From Minisyncoccota bacterium (GTDB taxonomy: Bacteria > Patescibacteriota > Minisyncoccia > Moranbacterales > GCA-2747515): 16,964 nt of DNA. The notes under the pieces are model-generated. The model saw only the letters and a list, made by a program, of their open reading frames with translations. It did not search any database and was not told the origin of the DNA. Location: assembly GCA_938044295.1 (NCBI GenBank), contig CALIRC010000004.1, forward strand, positions 1 through 16,964, written 5' to 3'. Made by a program: the position numbers and the translations under genes. Positions 1-6,819 of this stretch are shown piece by piece; the first letter of the stretch is position 1; each line of letters begins with the position of its first letter.

Positions 1-140
1 GCAGCTGCTCCATCGAAATACGTACGAGGTTGATTTGGATCAGGAATTACATCACTTACTAAAATCTTAACTCTTTTGTAGCTGGTTAAATCGGATTGAA
101 CTGGAATTTCTCTTCCGCTTATCAGTTTTGTGGAACTCAT
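1..140 (-). CDS. Partial gene of unknown function, runs off left edge
   Basis: An open frame reads leftwards from an ATG at 140-138 to the window edge without a stop, giving 46 residues that begin MSSTKLISGR and include VKILVSDVIPDP and NQPRTYFDGAA. A GGAG site lies about 8 bases before the ATG, and a sigma70-like promoter sits further upstream (171-199), so start and strand are well supported. I do not recognise the family from this N-terminal piece. It is transcribed divergently from the gene at 286. Confidence 0.65.
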   Translation of the reverse strand, partial: MSSTKLISGREIPVQSDLTSYKRVKILVSDVIPDPNQPRTYFDGAA

Positions 141-170
141 CGCCTATCTCCAATATGTAGGATACGTCGA

Positions 171-199
171 ACAGTACTACTATTTGAATGCTACGTCAA
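171..199 (-). promoter_or_regulatory. Sigma70-like promoter of the partial left-edge gene
   Basis: Reading leftwards there is a -35 box TTGACG (199-194), a 17-base spacer and a -10 box TACTGT (176-171). The start codon and its GGAG site follow about 30 bases downstream. The -10 overlaps the 11-mer TACTGTTCGAC, which recurs at the TPM gene promoter. Confidence 0.55.
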
Positions 200-227
200 G
201 TACAATAGCTTTGTTGAGGTGTGCCTT

Positions 228-256
228 TTGACAAAATATTGTATTTATACTATCTT
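228..256 (+). promoter_or_regulatory. Sigma70-like promoter of the 147-aa gene
   Basis: A perfect -35 box TTGACA (228-233) is followed by 17 bases and TATCTT (251-256), about 30 bases before the ATG at 286. It is divergent from the promoter at 171-199. Confidence 0.6.
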
Positions 257-285
257 AATTTCATATTGAATTATGGGAGTTTTAC

Positions 286-729
286 ATGTCTAATCGACGT
301 AAGCTTCCTCATCGGGAGTATGTTTTCATTGGTTCTTTGCTACGTCATGGATTTCGGCTTGCACAGAAAGGTGACTATCTAAAATATGGGAAGGGCTATG
401 TCATAGCCTCTACAAAACAAGAGGATGCTTCTGGGATTGATTTTTTTGTCAAAATGCCTAAAGATGACAGGATGTTTCCTGTTCAGATAACGCAACGAGG
501 CACCTGGATTCATAAGAATTTTCAAGGTTCACCAGCAGAAAAAGCAGAGAAGTTTGTACAGAAATCAGAATTACGCATCCGTCAGAAAAGATGGCGATGT
601 AAAGAAAGTGGAATTGCATTTGTACTCATACGAGATTTTGTGGGGACAAGAACAAATCCTCAAGTCGCGTGGGGTGATATAAAAGCGCTGCGCTATGGAA
701 TTGAGCGGATTAAGCGTCAGCATTGCTGA
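286..729 (+). CDS. Orphan basic protein, 147 aa
   Basis: The start is supported by GGAG 8 bases upstream and by the promoter at 228-256. The product is basic (many Lys/Arg), with no signal peptide or membrane segment, so probably cytoplasmic. Visible blocks are GIDFFVKMP, a short loop, then FPVQITQRG, and near the C-terminus VAWGDIKALRYGIERIKR. The strand-Asp-strand arrangement faintly recalls PD-(D/E)xK nuclease folds, but the expected E-x-K is Q-I-T, so I do not call it a nuclease. I do not recognise the family. The gene is monocistronic, and its stop codon lies inside the stem of its own terminator. Confidence 0.75.
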   Translation: MSNRRKLPHREYVFIGSLLRHGFRLAQKGDYLKYGKGYVIASTKQEDASGIDFFVKMPKDDRMFPVQITQRGTWIHKNFQGSPAEKAEKFVQKSELRIRQKRWRCKESGIAFVLIRDFVGTRTNPQVAWGDIKALRYGIERIKRQHC

Positions 730-738
730 CGTTTTTTT
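715..738 (+). terminator. Intrinsic terminator overlapping the end of the 147-aa gene
   Basis: A perfect 7-bp stem CGTCAGC / GCTGACG with loop ATT is followed by seven T. The TGA stop (727-729) is part of the 3' arm, so the last codons double as terminator. Confidence 0.85.
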
Positions 739-756
739 ATCATTTAAGGCATAATG

Positions 757-792
757 CAAAAGAGAACCCCGCTGAATTGAGGGGCTCCTCTT
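757..792 (-). terminator. Intrinsic terminator after the glyA remnant
   Basis: On the minus strand AAGAGGAGCCCC pairs with GGGGTTCTCTT around a short AT-rich loop, with one bulge, and then runs into TTTT. It lies just past the stop of the serine hydroxymethyltransferase remnant, so the remnant kept the terminator of the original gene. Confidence 0.75.
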
Positions 793-824
793 GATTATCG
801 AGTGCCTATTTTTAAGAAAATTGG

Positions 825-1217
825 CTATTTAGTATCAAAAGAGTAGTGAGCTGTGCGGAATTGATCGATGAATGATTCTGTTTCAGTTCTGATGCTCTCC
901 CCTTTTAGGGATCTATCAAGGAGTTCTGCAATTTTTTCCATATCACCCTCCTTCATACCTCTGCGTGTAATCTCCTGTGTACCAAGTCTGATGAAGGAGC
1001 CGCCCATAAATACATCAGGATGATCAAATGCTACAGTAATACTATTTGCCATGAATTGTTTGTAAAGATCGAGGTAGTGTCCGATGTCACCTGTCATGAG
1101 ATGTACCTGATGATTTTCCGAATAGTTGCCTGTGTTTGCCTTGCGGACTTTGTGCCCTAGGTCTACAAGAGCTCGTCCAAGTGACTTTTCTAAAAAACTG
1201 AATATCCTATTTATGCC
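825..1217 (-). pseudogene. glyA: C-terminal remnant of serine hydroxymethyltransferase (archaeal-like)
   Basis: The frame is open from 1217 to the stop at 827-825, about 130 codons, and reads as the C-terminal domain of serine hydroxymethyltransferase, the PLP enzyme that converts serine and tetrahydrofolate to glycine and methylene-THF. Key blocks are SENHQVHLM, then FIRLGTQEITRRGMKEGDM and EKIAELL. GTQE-TR-GMKE is closer to my memory of archaeal SHMTs than to the bacterial GTPA-TTRG form. The PLP lysine and whole large domain (roughly 300 residues) are absent. The upstream end runs into the last codons of the membrane-protein gene at 1207, overlapping it by 11 bases. An ATG at 1097 would give only 90 residues. 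It is most likely a deletion or rearrangement remnant with no activity. Confidence 0.65.
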
Positions 1218-1896
1218 TCATTCTTTTTCTAAACTCAATTTCGTGAAAATGCAATCTTACTACGAAGTTTTCCACAATAAGGTCAAGATACATCTTTGAG
1301 AGCATAAAGATCGTAAGAATAACAAGGTTTGACTGCAACGCTATCGCGGGGATAAAAGCGATCAGTAGCGTTGCACACAGTGGCAATAAATACATAAAAG
1401 ACATGACGATTATTTCATCCACAGGATCCCCTTTGAAGGCAGTGGAGTCTACCATTTCCTCATACTTTTTGTTACGCTGTGTTGCTGAAAACAACTCTTG
1501 ACCACATATAGAGATCAAAATTAAACTAAAAATCAGCAAATGAGGAAATAGATCATGCATCGAGATACTTGCTGAAAGCGAACCACCCGCTGCGATAGCA
1601 AGTAATATAAACAAGAAAAAAAGAAGTAAGAGGCTTACCAAAAAATAGATACAAATAAAGGCAAAAATATTAATGTATCCAGAATATTTACCCCTTATAA
1701 TTGCATAACGTCTCATCTTTGATATCAAAAATGCTTGCAAAAGCCCACGGACTAATGCCTGAATCCAGAAAAAAAAGATCATCGAACCTGCGCTCCATTC
1801 TTGCCAGATCGCAACACTGATCAAACACAAGTTAAGCAAAAGGGTCATCTTCCCAGATGTTGAAATTTTGCTGATTGACCACAGACTTTCTTTCAT
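1207..1896 (-). CDS. Polytopic membrane protein, 229 aa
   Basis: The protein has about five or six hydrophobic segments (near residues 17-31, 39-58, 73-103, 117-131, 166-185 and 190-205), so it is an inner-membrane protein. Charged stretches such as ATQRNKKYEEMVD and the C-terminal EFRKRMRHK probably face the cytoplasm. The WQEWSAGSMIFFFWIQALV segment followed by KMRRYAI recalls DUF6498-type membrane proteins, but that is a weak impression. No clear Shine-Dalgarno site precedes the ATG, unlike most neighbours. A possible extended -10 (TGCTAAAAT, box at 1942-1937) lies about 40 bases upstream. The 3' end abuts the glyA remnant, so the gene sits at a rearrangement junction. Function unknown. 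Confidence 0.7.
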   Translation of the reverse strand: MKESLWSISKISTSGKMTLLLNLCLISVAIWQEWSAGSMIFFFWIQALVRGLLQAFLISKMRRYAIIRGKYSGYINIFAFICIYFLVSLLLLFFLFILLAIAAGGSLSASISMHDLFPHLLIFSLILISICGQELFSATQRNKKYEEMVDSTAFKGDPVDEIIVMSFMYLLPLCATLLIAFIPAIALQSNLVILTIFMLSKMYLDLIVENFVVRLHFHEIEFRKRMRHK

Positions 1897-2031
1897 AGAA
1901 GATTACACTACGGAGTAAAAAGGAAACTTTAAGCTAATTTTAGCATGAAGCATGGACATTTAGAAAACTATCAACCAGCTTTTAGTATCAAAAAACAGCG
2001 ATTAGTGGTGACCATCATTGAAAGTGTGTGT

Positions 2032-2068
2032 AAAAAAAATGTCGACTCATGGCACGGCCATGGTCGAC
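2032..2068 (-). terminator. Intrinsic terminator after the 99-aa gene
   Basis: On the minus strand GTCGACCATGGC pairs with GCCATGAGTCGAC (one bulged base, loop CGT) and is followed by A and eight T. It starts about 18 bases past the stop of the gene at 2086-2385. Confidence 0.85.
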
Positions 2069-2085
2069 AAAATATTGAAACGATT

Positions 2086-2385
2086 TTAGGTAAATGATGT
2101 TACTGATGTAACGAAATTGTTCCAGGATAACCCGCCGGTATCTCCCCCTCTGTTGATATGAGAGGTTGCTAACACCTTGGAAGAATGCGACATCAATCTA
2201 TCTAGGTAGATAGCAGAACCATCACTACGCAAAATGAGATCTTTGCGTACTAATGCTGATGATACACCGTCCACCCTGCGTCTTGACGGCGTCCAGCAGG
2301 GATTTTGAACGTTAACTTTTGAGAAGTTTACTCCTTCCTCCTTGCATAAAGACTCTAATTCTTGCTGCGAGATTGGTGTGATCAT
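2086..2385 (-). CDS. Orphan protein, 99 aa
   Basis: The ATG at 2385 has GGAG seven bases upstream (TTGGAGTAAATA), a consensus promoter at 2479-2451 and a strong terminator at 2068-2032, so it is a complete single-gene unit. The product is soluble, with two Cys, a basic patch PSRRRVDG and a Ser/Thr-rich end TSVTSFT. There is no signal peptide and I recognise no motif. Its promoter region recurs as a direct repeat at 4360-4397. Confidence 0.7.
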   Translation of the reverse strand: MITPISQQELESLCKEEGVNFSKVNVQNPCWTPSRRRVDGVSSALVRKDLILRSDGSAIYLDRLMSHSSKVLATSHINRGGDTGGLSWNNFVTSVTSFT

Positions 2386-2436
2386 TATTTACTCCAACGT
2401 ACTACGGGGTGAGAGTGAAACAGTAATTCTATTTCT

Positions 2437-2481
2437 TCAAGTGTGAATATTTTATATATCATATTGTAGTATTTGTCAATT
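2437..2481 (+). repeat. Left copy of a 38-bp direct repeat (45 bp here)
   Basis: Two blocks, TCAAGTGTGAATATTTTATA at the left and TGTAGTATTTGTCAATT at the right, are identical to those at 4360-4397. This copy has 7 extra bases between them. The copy contains the whole promoter of the 99-aa gene. Together the copies bracket the first photolyase-like gene. Confidence 0.85.
2451..2479 (-). promoter_or_regulatory. Sigma70 promoter of the 99-aa gene
   Basis: Reading leftwards: TTGACA (2479-2474), 17 bases, TATAAA (2456-2451), then about 65 bases to the ATG at 2385. It lies inside the left copy of the direct repeat. Confidence 0.75.
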
Positions 2482-2576
2482 TTAGTATATGGATGTAGTC
2501 CCAATGTGTGGTTTTGTGAACTTTTTGTAAGAGTGAATTTCTAGAAGTCTACCACACCTTCAAAACGAGCTTAGTA

Positions 2577-2582
2577 TATAAT
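2577..2582 (+). promoter_or_regulatory. -10 box giving a near-leaderless start
   Basis: A perfect TATAAT ends six bases before the ATG at 2589. Transcription would begin at or within a base or two of the start codon, and no Shine-Dalgarno site is present. No good -35 box lies 17 bases upstream. Confidence 0.5.
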
Positions 2583-2588
2583 TAATAT

Positions 2589-4109
2589 ATGAAAAGAAAA
2601 ATAAATGCCGAAATAGTCCTTGTTTTTCCAGAACAACTTTTTGAAAAACCTGAGTTTTCGACAGAAAAGTTAATCGTCCTCGTAGAAGACTCTCTTGTTT
2701 TTGGCGATAAACAGTACCCACTTCAAATACATTTTTCTAAACGTGTGTTTCATAGAGCAACAATGAAATCCTACGAAAGCTATTTGATCTCACTGGGCTT
2801 TAATGTCGAATACTTAGACTGGAAAAAAGACGCAGCTTTTACCGATCTCTTGGCAGTTAGGAGTCTAAAGACTATTACTTACTATGAATTTAGTGACTTT
2901 GCAAGAGAAAAAAGGCTCAATGAATTTTCTAAAATTCATTCTATTGCTCTTGAAAAATTAAATTCTCCATACTTTCTCAATACCAAAGTGGAAAATGCAT
3001 CACTATTAAAAGACAAAAAGCCGCGTATGCAGAGCTTCTATATTTACCAGCGAAAAAAACTTGATATTCTTGTTGATAGTGAAAAACTACCAATTGGTGG
3101 TAAGTGGTCATACGACGAGGAAAATAGAAAGAAAATTCCAATTAAAGAAATTGTTGCTATTCCAAAAGATATTTCTCCTTTAGAAAATGAATATATACTT
3201 GAAGCAAAATCGTACATCAAAAAAAACTTCCCCACTACTATTGGTAGTGGTGATGTCTATGTTCCTACGTCGCATACTGGTGCAAAAAAATGGCTGAATA
3301 GATTTCTCGATGAACGTTTCTACAACTTTGGCAAGTATGAGGATGCCATGATAGACGGTCATTCACAGCTCTATCACAGTACTCTCTCTCCGCTTATGAA
3401 TTGTGGCCTCCTGACCCCTAAGTATGTCCTAGACGCAGTAATAGAAAGGTACAAAAGAAGCGCAGAGAAGGAAACCATGCTTCCATCAGCGGAAGGCTTT
3501 ATCAGGCAACTTATCGGTTGGAGAGAATATATGAGAGCCGTATATGACCTGCATGGTGTTACACTTAGGAATTCCAATCAATGGAATCATCATAGGGCCC
3601 TGCCATCTGCCTTTTACTCTGGTACAACCGCTATCCAGCCTCTTGATGATGTCATCAAGAGGCTGCATGAAACAGGTTACTCACATCATATTGAGAGACT
3701 CATGCTCCTTGGCAATATGATGTTTCTACTCAGAGTTGACCCTCATCATGTCTACAGATGGTTTAGCGAAATGTACCTGGATGCTTATGACTGGGTAATG
3801 GTCGGAAATGTTTACGGCATGAGTCAGTGTAGCAAAATTGATTTCATCACAACTAAGCCGTATATCTGTGGATCGAATTACATAAAGAAAATGAGTAACT
3901 ATGCAAATGGCAAAAAAGATGACGAGCTAGAATGGTGTACTATCTGGGATGCTCTATATTGGCAATTTCTTATTGATAACGAAACGACTTTACGGAAAAA
4001 TCATCGTTGGAAGATGATGTACTCCCACGTTGATCGGTTCGATGCGGAAAAGAAGAAAAATTTCAAAAGAATATCCATAGAATTTGAAGAAAAAATTTCC
4101 ACAAATTAG
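2589..4109 (+). CDS. Photolyase/cryptochrome-like protein (PhrB/FeS-BCP-like) without the Fe-S ligands, copy 1
   Basis: 506 aa, the usual length for PhrB-like photolyase-related proteins (DPRP family), which bind FAD and repair (6-4) photoproducts. The N-terminal antenna domain starts at FPEQLF (13-18) and EDSLVFG. The C-terminal FAD domain carries GWREYMR, SHHIERLM (His366-His367, matching the catalytic His pair of PhrB), EMYLDAYDWV, NVYGMSQ and TKPYICGSNYIKKMS. Three of the four cluster cysteines of PhrB are replaced: Pro351 for Cys350, and Ala439/Lys442 for the C-x-x-C. Only Cys450 (EWCTIW) remains. Iron-sulfur binding is therefore unlikely. The gene has no Shine-Dalgarno site, stands alone in a region of SD-led orphans and is bracketed by direct repeats. 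Its paralogue is at 10432-11946. Repair activity is likely but unproven. Confidence 0.9.
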   Translation: MKRKINAEIVLVFPEQLFEKPEFSTEKLIVLVEDSLVFGDKQYPLQIHFSKRVFHRATMKSYESYLISLGFNVEYLDWKKDAAFTDLLAVRSLKTITYYEFSDFAREKRLNEFSKIHSIALEKLNSPYFLNTKVENASLLKDKKPRMQSFYIYQRKKLDILVDSEKLPIGGKWSYDEENRKKIPIKEIVAIPKDISPLENEYILEAKSYIKKNFPTTIGSGDVYVPTSHTGAKKWLNRFLDERFYNFGKYEDAMIDGHSQLYHSTLSPLMNCGLLTPKYVLDAVIERYKRSAEKETMLPSAEGFIRQLIGWREYMRAVYDLHGVTLRNSNQWNHHRALPSAFYSGTTAIQPLDDVIKRLHETGYSHHIERLMLLGNMMFLLRVDPHHVYRWFSEMYLDAYDWVMVGNVYGMSQCSKIDFITTKPYICGSNYIKKMSNYANGKKDDELEWCTIWDALYWQFLIDNETTLRKNHRWKMMYSHVDRFDAEKKKNFKRISIEFEEKISTN

Positions 4110-4288
4110 TCCACTTAATCAATATTCGGAAACTTTTTTCATTAGGAGGTATATCCCTAAATGATCCAACCTCTCTTATTATGACAAAAAATCTATCTCC
4201 TTCGTGAAGAAAGAATGTAATGGACGGCTTATGAATATTCTGGGTTCAAGAAACCTCTTGAGAAACTTAAAGAATCGTGATTGCGATC

Positions 4289-4312
4289 AAAAAAACAACG
4301 TCAGAGACGTTG
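4289..4312 (-). terminator. Intrinsic terminator, minus strand
   Basis: On the minus strand a perfect 7-bp stem CAACGTC / GACGTTG with loop TCT is followed by seven T. It lies about 260 bases beyond the TPM stop codon, so it could end that transcript or protect the photolyase gene from antisense read-through. Confidence 0.85.
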
Positions 4313-4359
4313 TGGAGAGAAAGTTGTGACCAACTAATTGGAGGTAGGTGGTAGGTTCC

Positions 4360-4397
4360 TCAAGTGTGAATATTTTATATTGTAGTATTTGTCAATT
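4360..4397 (+). repeat. Right copy of the 38-bp direct repeat
   Basis: Identical to 2437-2481 except that 7 bases are missing between ATAT repeats. The deletion leaves TTGACA only about 10 bases from TATAAA on the minus strand, so this copy can no longer be a normal promoter. It reads as a decayed duplicate of the left copy. Confidence 0.85.
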
Positions 4398-4409
4398 CAT
4401 CATCAATTT

Positions 4410-4453
4410 ATGAGACATTTATATAATGTTTTGAAATGAATCAAATGTCTCAT
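4410..4453. repeat. Perfect 11-bp inverted repeat
   Basis: ATGAGACATTT (4410-4420) and AAATGTCTCAT (4443-4453) are exact complements with a 22-base AT-rich loop. No T-run follows on either strand, so it is not a standard terminator. It could be a 3' UTR stem of the TPM transcript or a protein-binding site. Confidence 0.6.
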
Positions 4454-4570
4454 TTTGCCAAAGCGTGATCACATGGCTTATTTACTTGCTAAGCACAATT
4501 TTTGTAAAAAAACTCGCTTCCGAAGGTAATACCTTCTTCCACGAGTCAATTGCGTTGCAATCTTATTTAT

Positions 4571-6574
4571 TTACCAACTACCAGATGATCCACCGCCGCC
4601 GAAGCTGCCGCCGCCGAAAGTATCATTTGATGATGGGCCAGGAGACGATGGACTTTTGTAGCTAGACGATGAGTATGCAGCCTGACGACTTTGACGGGCT
4701 TGTCGTCGTTTCTTTTGTGCAGCACTTATTTCCCTCCTTGCCTTTTTGGTGTTTGTCTGTGTATTGGAGATAATGTCTCCCAATTTCTCTTTATACACCG
4801 ACCAATCGAACAAGCCATCTTGACTGCCGTTAATAATCAAATCACGAACGTCGTCCAGTTCAGCTGAAAGTAGCTTCACCTCCTTACTGGTTGAATCTTT
4901 GACGTCACTATCTGTGATCACTTCCAAGGCATCTTGAACCCTAGTCTCAGCGGCTCTGAGCTTCTTCGAGCACACACCTCTTGCGCTCTCAAAATCTTCA
5001 TAAGTGTGATCAAGTATTGATCGCAACTCTTGAATACCATTTAAATGAGATCGTGCAGATTCTACTGCACTTCGCGCTGCTGCAAAATCCTGCACTTGCA
5101 TGTCCACTTTAGACTCTGCTTCTGACAGCTTGTTTCCCACCAGTTCCTGCGCTTGTGATTTTAACTCTTCCAAATCGTCGGCGTCTTTTTGCCACAAAAG
5201 CGGGACCGCATTTTCTCGCAAATACTGAACTTTTTCCTGTAGTGCTGTGTCGTGTGCAGCGATTGATGCTGTCGTCTCTTTCATGTCAGCGATTTCCCGG
5301 ATGATGAAATTACGATCTGCTACGGTTTCATTTAACTCCTTGAGCATACTGGCTAGCTGCGCCGTTGCAATCTGCGCTATATGTCCGACAGCGTCACTTT
5401 TATCACCCTTATCCCCAGACATACGACTTTGTGCATCATCGGCGTTCTCTCGTACTTCCACAGCTAACTCAGAAAGTGCGAGTTTTCGTCCTTCGAAGTG
5501 AAATCCCTCATTTATCAAGTCCTCAATTCGCCTCGTAGCAGTTTTCAAGAGATCCTCTGATTCATTGACTGTAGTGAGAGCCTCTTGCTGAAATGCTGTA
5601 ATTTGACTATCTGTAGAATCGATACCATCTAAGCACTTCTGCACCTGGCTTAAATCATGAGTTGCTTGCGTAATGACTTCGTTGGCTTCGTCCGGATCAG
5701 ACTGGACTAGGCTCGCTGCTTCTTTTTTGAGACTCTCTGCACTATCTAGATACTGATCTAACTGTCCTCTGCGTGCATCGTAGCTCTCTGTGATCCACTC
5801 GGGTAAGCTAGAGCTATCATTAATTCTAGAAGCTTTATCTCGATACAGTGAGACCTTTTCAGTAACCTGCGAAATTTCCTGCTCAACTTGTGTGGTCAGC
5901 TCTTGCTTTCTCTTTTTTTCAGAAATATTTTTACGTACTTTTCTGATGCCAAAGAATGCACTGACTACAAATATCACCCAAGCGATTATTCCAGCCAAAA
6001 CTTTACCAAATAAGCTCACCCTTTCTTGTCGTTTGCGCTCATCTTCTTTGGCACGTGTTTTGAAGGCCTGGATAATAGCTAATCGCTCCTCAGGTGTACC
6101 GTGGCCTACAGCTTCGGTAAGGTCAATCAACAGATTGTTGATACCTCGCGCGGAGTCTTGCTCCTTGAAGGCGCCCGGCAAATTTCTTTCGAGCATGCTG
6201 TCTATCTTTTCTTTTGGTAAAAAGAACTCGACACCTAGCCCTGGAGCGATTGCAAATTTTCTATCGTCCAGTGCTATCGCTATGACAACGCCGTTGTCTG
6301 CATCGGCTTTACCAACTCCCCACTCATTGCCTATCTGTTTGGCCCATGCGAGGATGTCTTTGCCATGCGTTGAGTCTACAGTTACGACAGCTATTTCAGC
6401 TGATGTTTGCTGCTCATATTTGCGCAGCGTTTCTTCCATTAACTGCTCTTCAGCAGGACTAAGCATTCCTGCTGAGTCACTTACATAGCCGTCTATTTCG
6501 AGGGCGTAGGTTTGCGGTGCGATTAATACGACACACCATAGTAATACTACTAAAATATAGTTACGATTTAACAT
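4571..6574 (-). CDS. Membrane-anchored TPM-domain protein with long coiled coil and Gly/Ser-rich tail
   Basis: 667 aa. Residues 1-24 form a signal peptide (LVVLLWCVVLIAP, ending TYA). Residues about 28-150 are a TPM domain (YVSDSAGMLSPAEE, SAEIAVVTV, WGVGKADADNGVVIAIA, GLGVEFFLP), a fold found in TPM_phosphatase/YgcG proteins and in the photosystem II repair factor TLP18.3. A membrane segment spans 191-210, followed by basic RKVRKN. Residues about 215-600 are largely predicted coiled coil (Glu, Gln, Ser and Ala-rich). The tail has Ser-rich and GGGSFGGGGSSGSW sequence typical of TPM proteins. TPM would lie outside and the coiled coil inside the membrane. Most TPM proteins of this layout have a much shorter inner part. 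AGGAG lies 7 bases before the ATG, and the promoter is perfect consensus. It is transcribed alone; function is probably envelope-related. Confidence 0.9.
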   Translation of the reverse strand: MLNRNYILVVLLWCVVLIAPQTYALEIDGYVSDSAGMLSPAEEQLMEETLRKYEQQTSAEIAVVTVDSTHGKDILAWAKQIGNEWGVGKADADNGVVIAIALDDRKFAIAPGLGVEFFLPKEKIDSMLERNLPGAFKEQDSARGINNLLIDLTEAVGHGTPEERLAIIQAFKTRAKEDERKRQERVSLFGKVLAGIIAWVIFVVSAFFGIRKVRKNISEKKRKQELTTQVEQEISQVTEKVSLYRDKASRINDSSSLPEWITESYDARRGQLDQYLDSAESLKKEAASLVQSDPDEANEVITQATHDLSQVQKCLDGIDSTDSQITAFQQEALTTVNESEDLLKTATRRIEDLINEGFHFEGRKLALSELAVEVRENADDAQSRMSGDKGDKSDAVGHIAQIATAQLASMLKELNETVADRNFIIREIADMKETTASIAAHDTALQEKVQYLRENAVPLLWQKDADDLEELKSQAQELVGNKLSEAESKVDMQVQDFAAARSAVESARSHLNGIQELRSILDHTYEDFESARGVCSKKLRAAETRVQDALEVITDSDVKDSTSKEVKLLSAELDDVRDLIINGSQDGLFDWSVYKEKLGDIISNTQTNTKKARREISAAQKKRRQARQSRQAAYSSSSYKSPSSPGPSSNDTFGGGSFGGGGSSGSW

Positions 6575-6616
6575 GTGGAGACTCCTGTGTTGTAAATAAA
6601 TTGTGAAGGTACCTAT

Positions 6617-6638
6617 TGACTTCTCTTCTAGGAAGTCA
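6617..6638 (-). promoter_or_regulatory. Inverted repeat in the 5' UTR of the TPM gene
   Basis: TGACTTC (6617-6623) and GAAGTCA (6632-6638) form a 7-bp stem with an 8-base loop, between the promoter and the ribosome binding site. It could be an mRNA stem or an operator. Confidence 0.45.
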
Positions 6639-6663
6639 GAGCGACGAAAATGTCGAACAGTAT

Positions 6664-6692
6664 ATTATATTATGAAAGCCCTACTTTGTCAA
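6664..6692 (-). promoter_or_regulatory. Perfect-consensus sigma70 promoter of the TPM gene
   Basis: Reading leftwards: TTGACA (6692-6687), a 17-base spacer, TATAAT (6669-6664). The 5' UTR is about 80 bases. The sequence just after the -10 contains TACTGTTCGAC, also found at the promoter of the left-edge gene. Confidence 0.85.
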
Positions 6693-6730
6693 ATACATTC
6701 TTTGACTCATGTACCCTTTTGAGCAAATTG

Positions 6731-6765
6731 AAAACCGCCATCCGAATAAATTTTCGGTTGGCGGC
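6731..6765 (-). terminator. Intrinsic terminator after the 268-aa exported protein gene
   Basis: On the minus strand GCCGCCAACCGAA pairs with TTCGGATGGCGGT around a short AT loop and is followed by TTT. It is about 55 bases past the stop at 6820. Confidence 0.8.
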
Positions 6766-6819
6766 TGTAGTAGGGGTATTTCGACTTTCTTGAACTTCTA
6801 AACTGAGATTGAGCTTTGT

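Larger units (their letters stand above)
4110..4570. other. Gene-free stretch between photolyase copy 1 and the TPM gene
   Basis: No credible coding region is visible. It holds a minus-strand terminator (4289-4312), the right copy of the direct repeat (4360-4397) and a perfect 11-bp inverted repeat (4410-4453). The plus-strand frame from 4465 is antisense to the Gly/Ser-rich tail of the TPM gene and is not a gene. Confidence 0.6.

Noticed and set aside
1945..2097. 50-codon plus-strand frame (MKHGHLENYQPAFSIKKQRL...)
   Set aside because: It has no ribosome binding site or promoter, and about half of it is antisense to the terminator and 3' end of the 99-aa gene.
5790..6488. 232-codon plus-strand open frame
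   Set aside because: It is antisense to the TPM gene, has Ser/Leu-rich shadow composition, and has no start signals.
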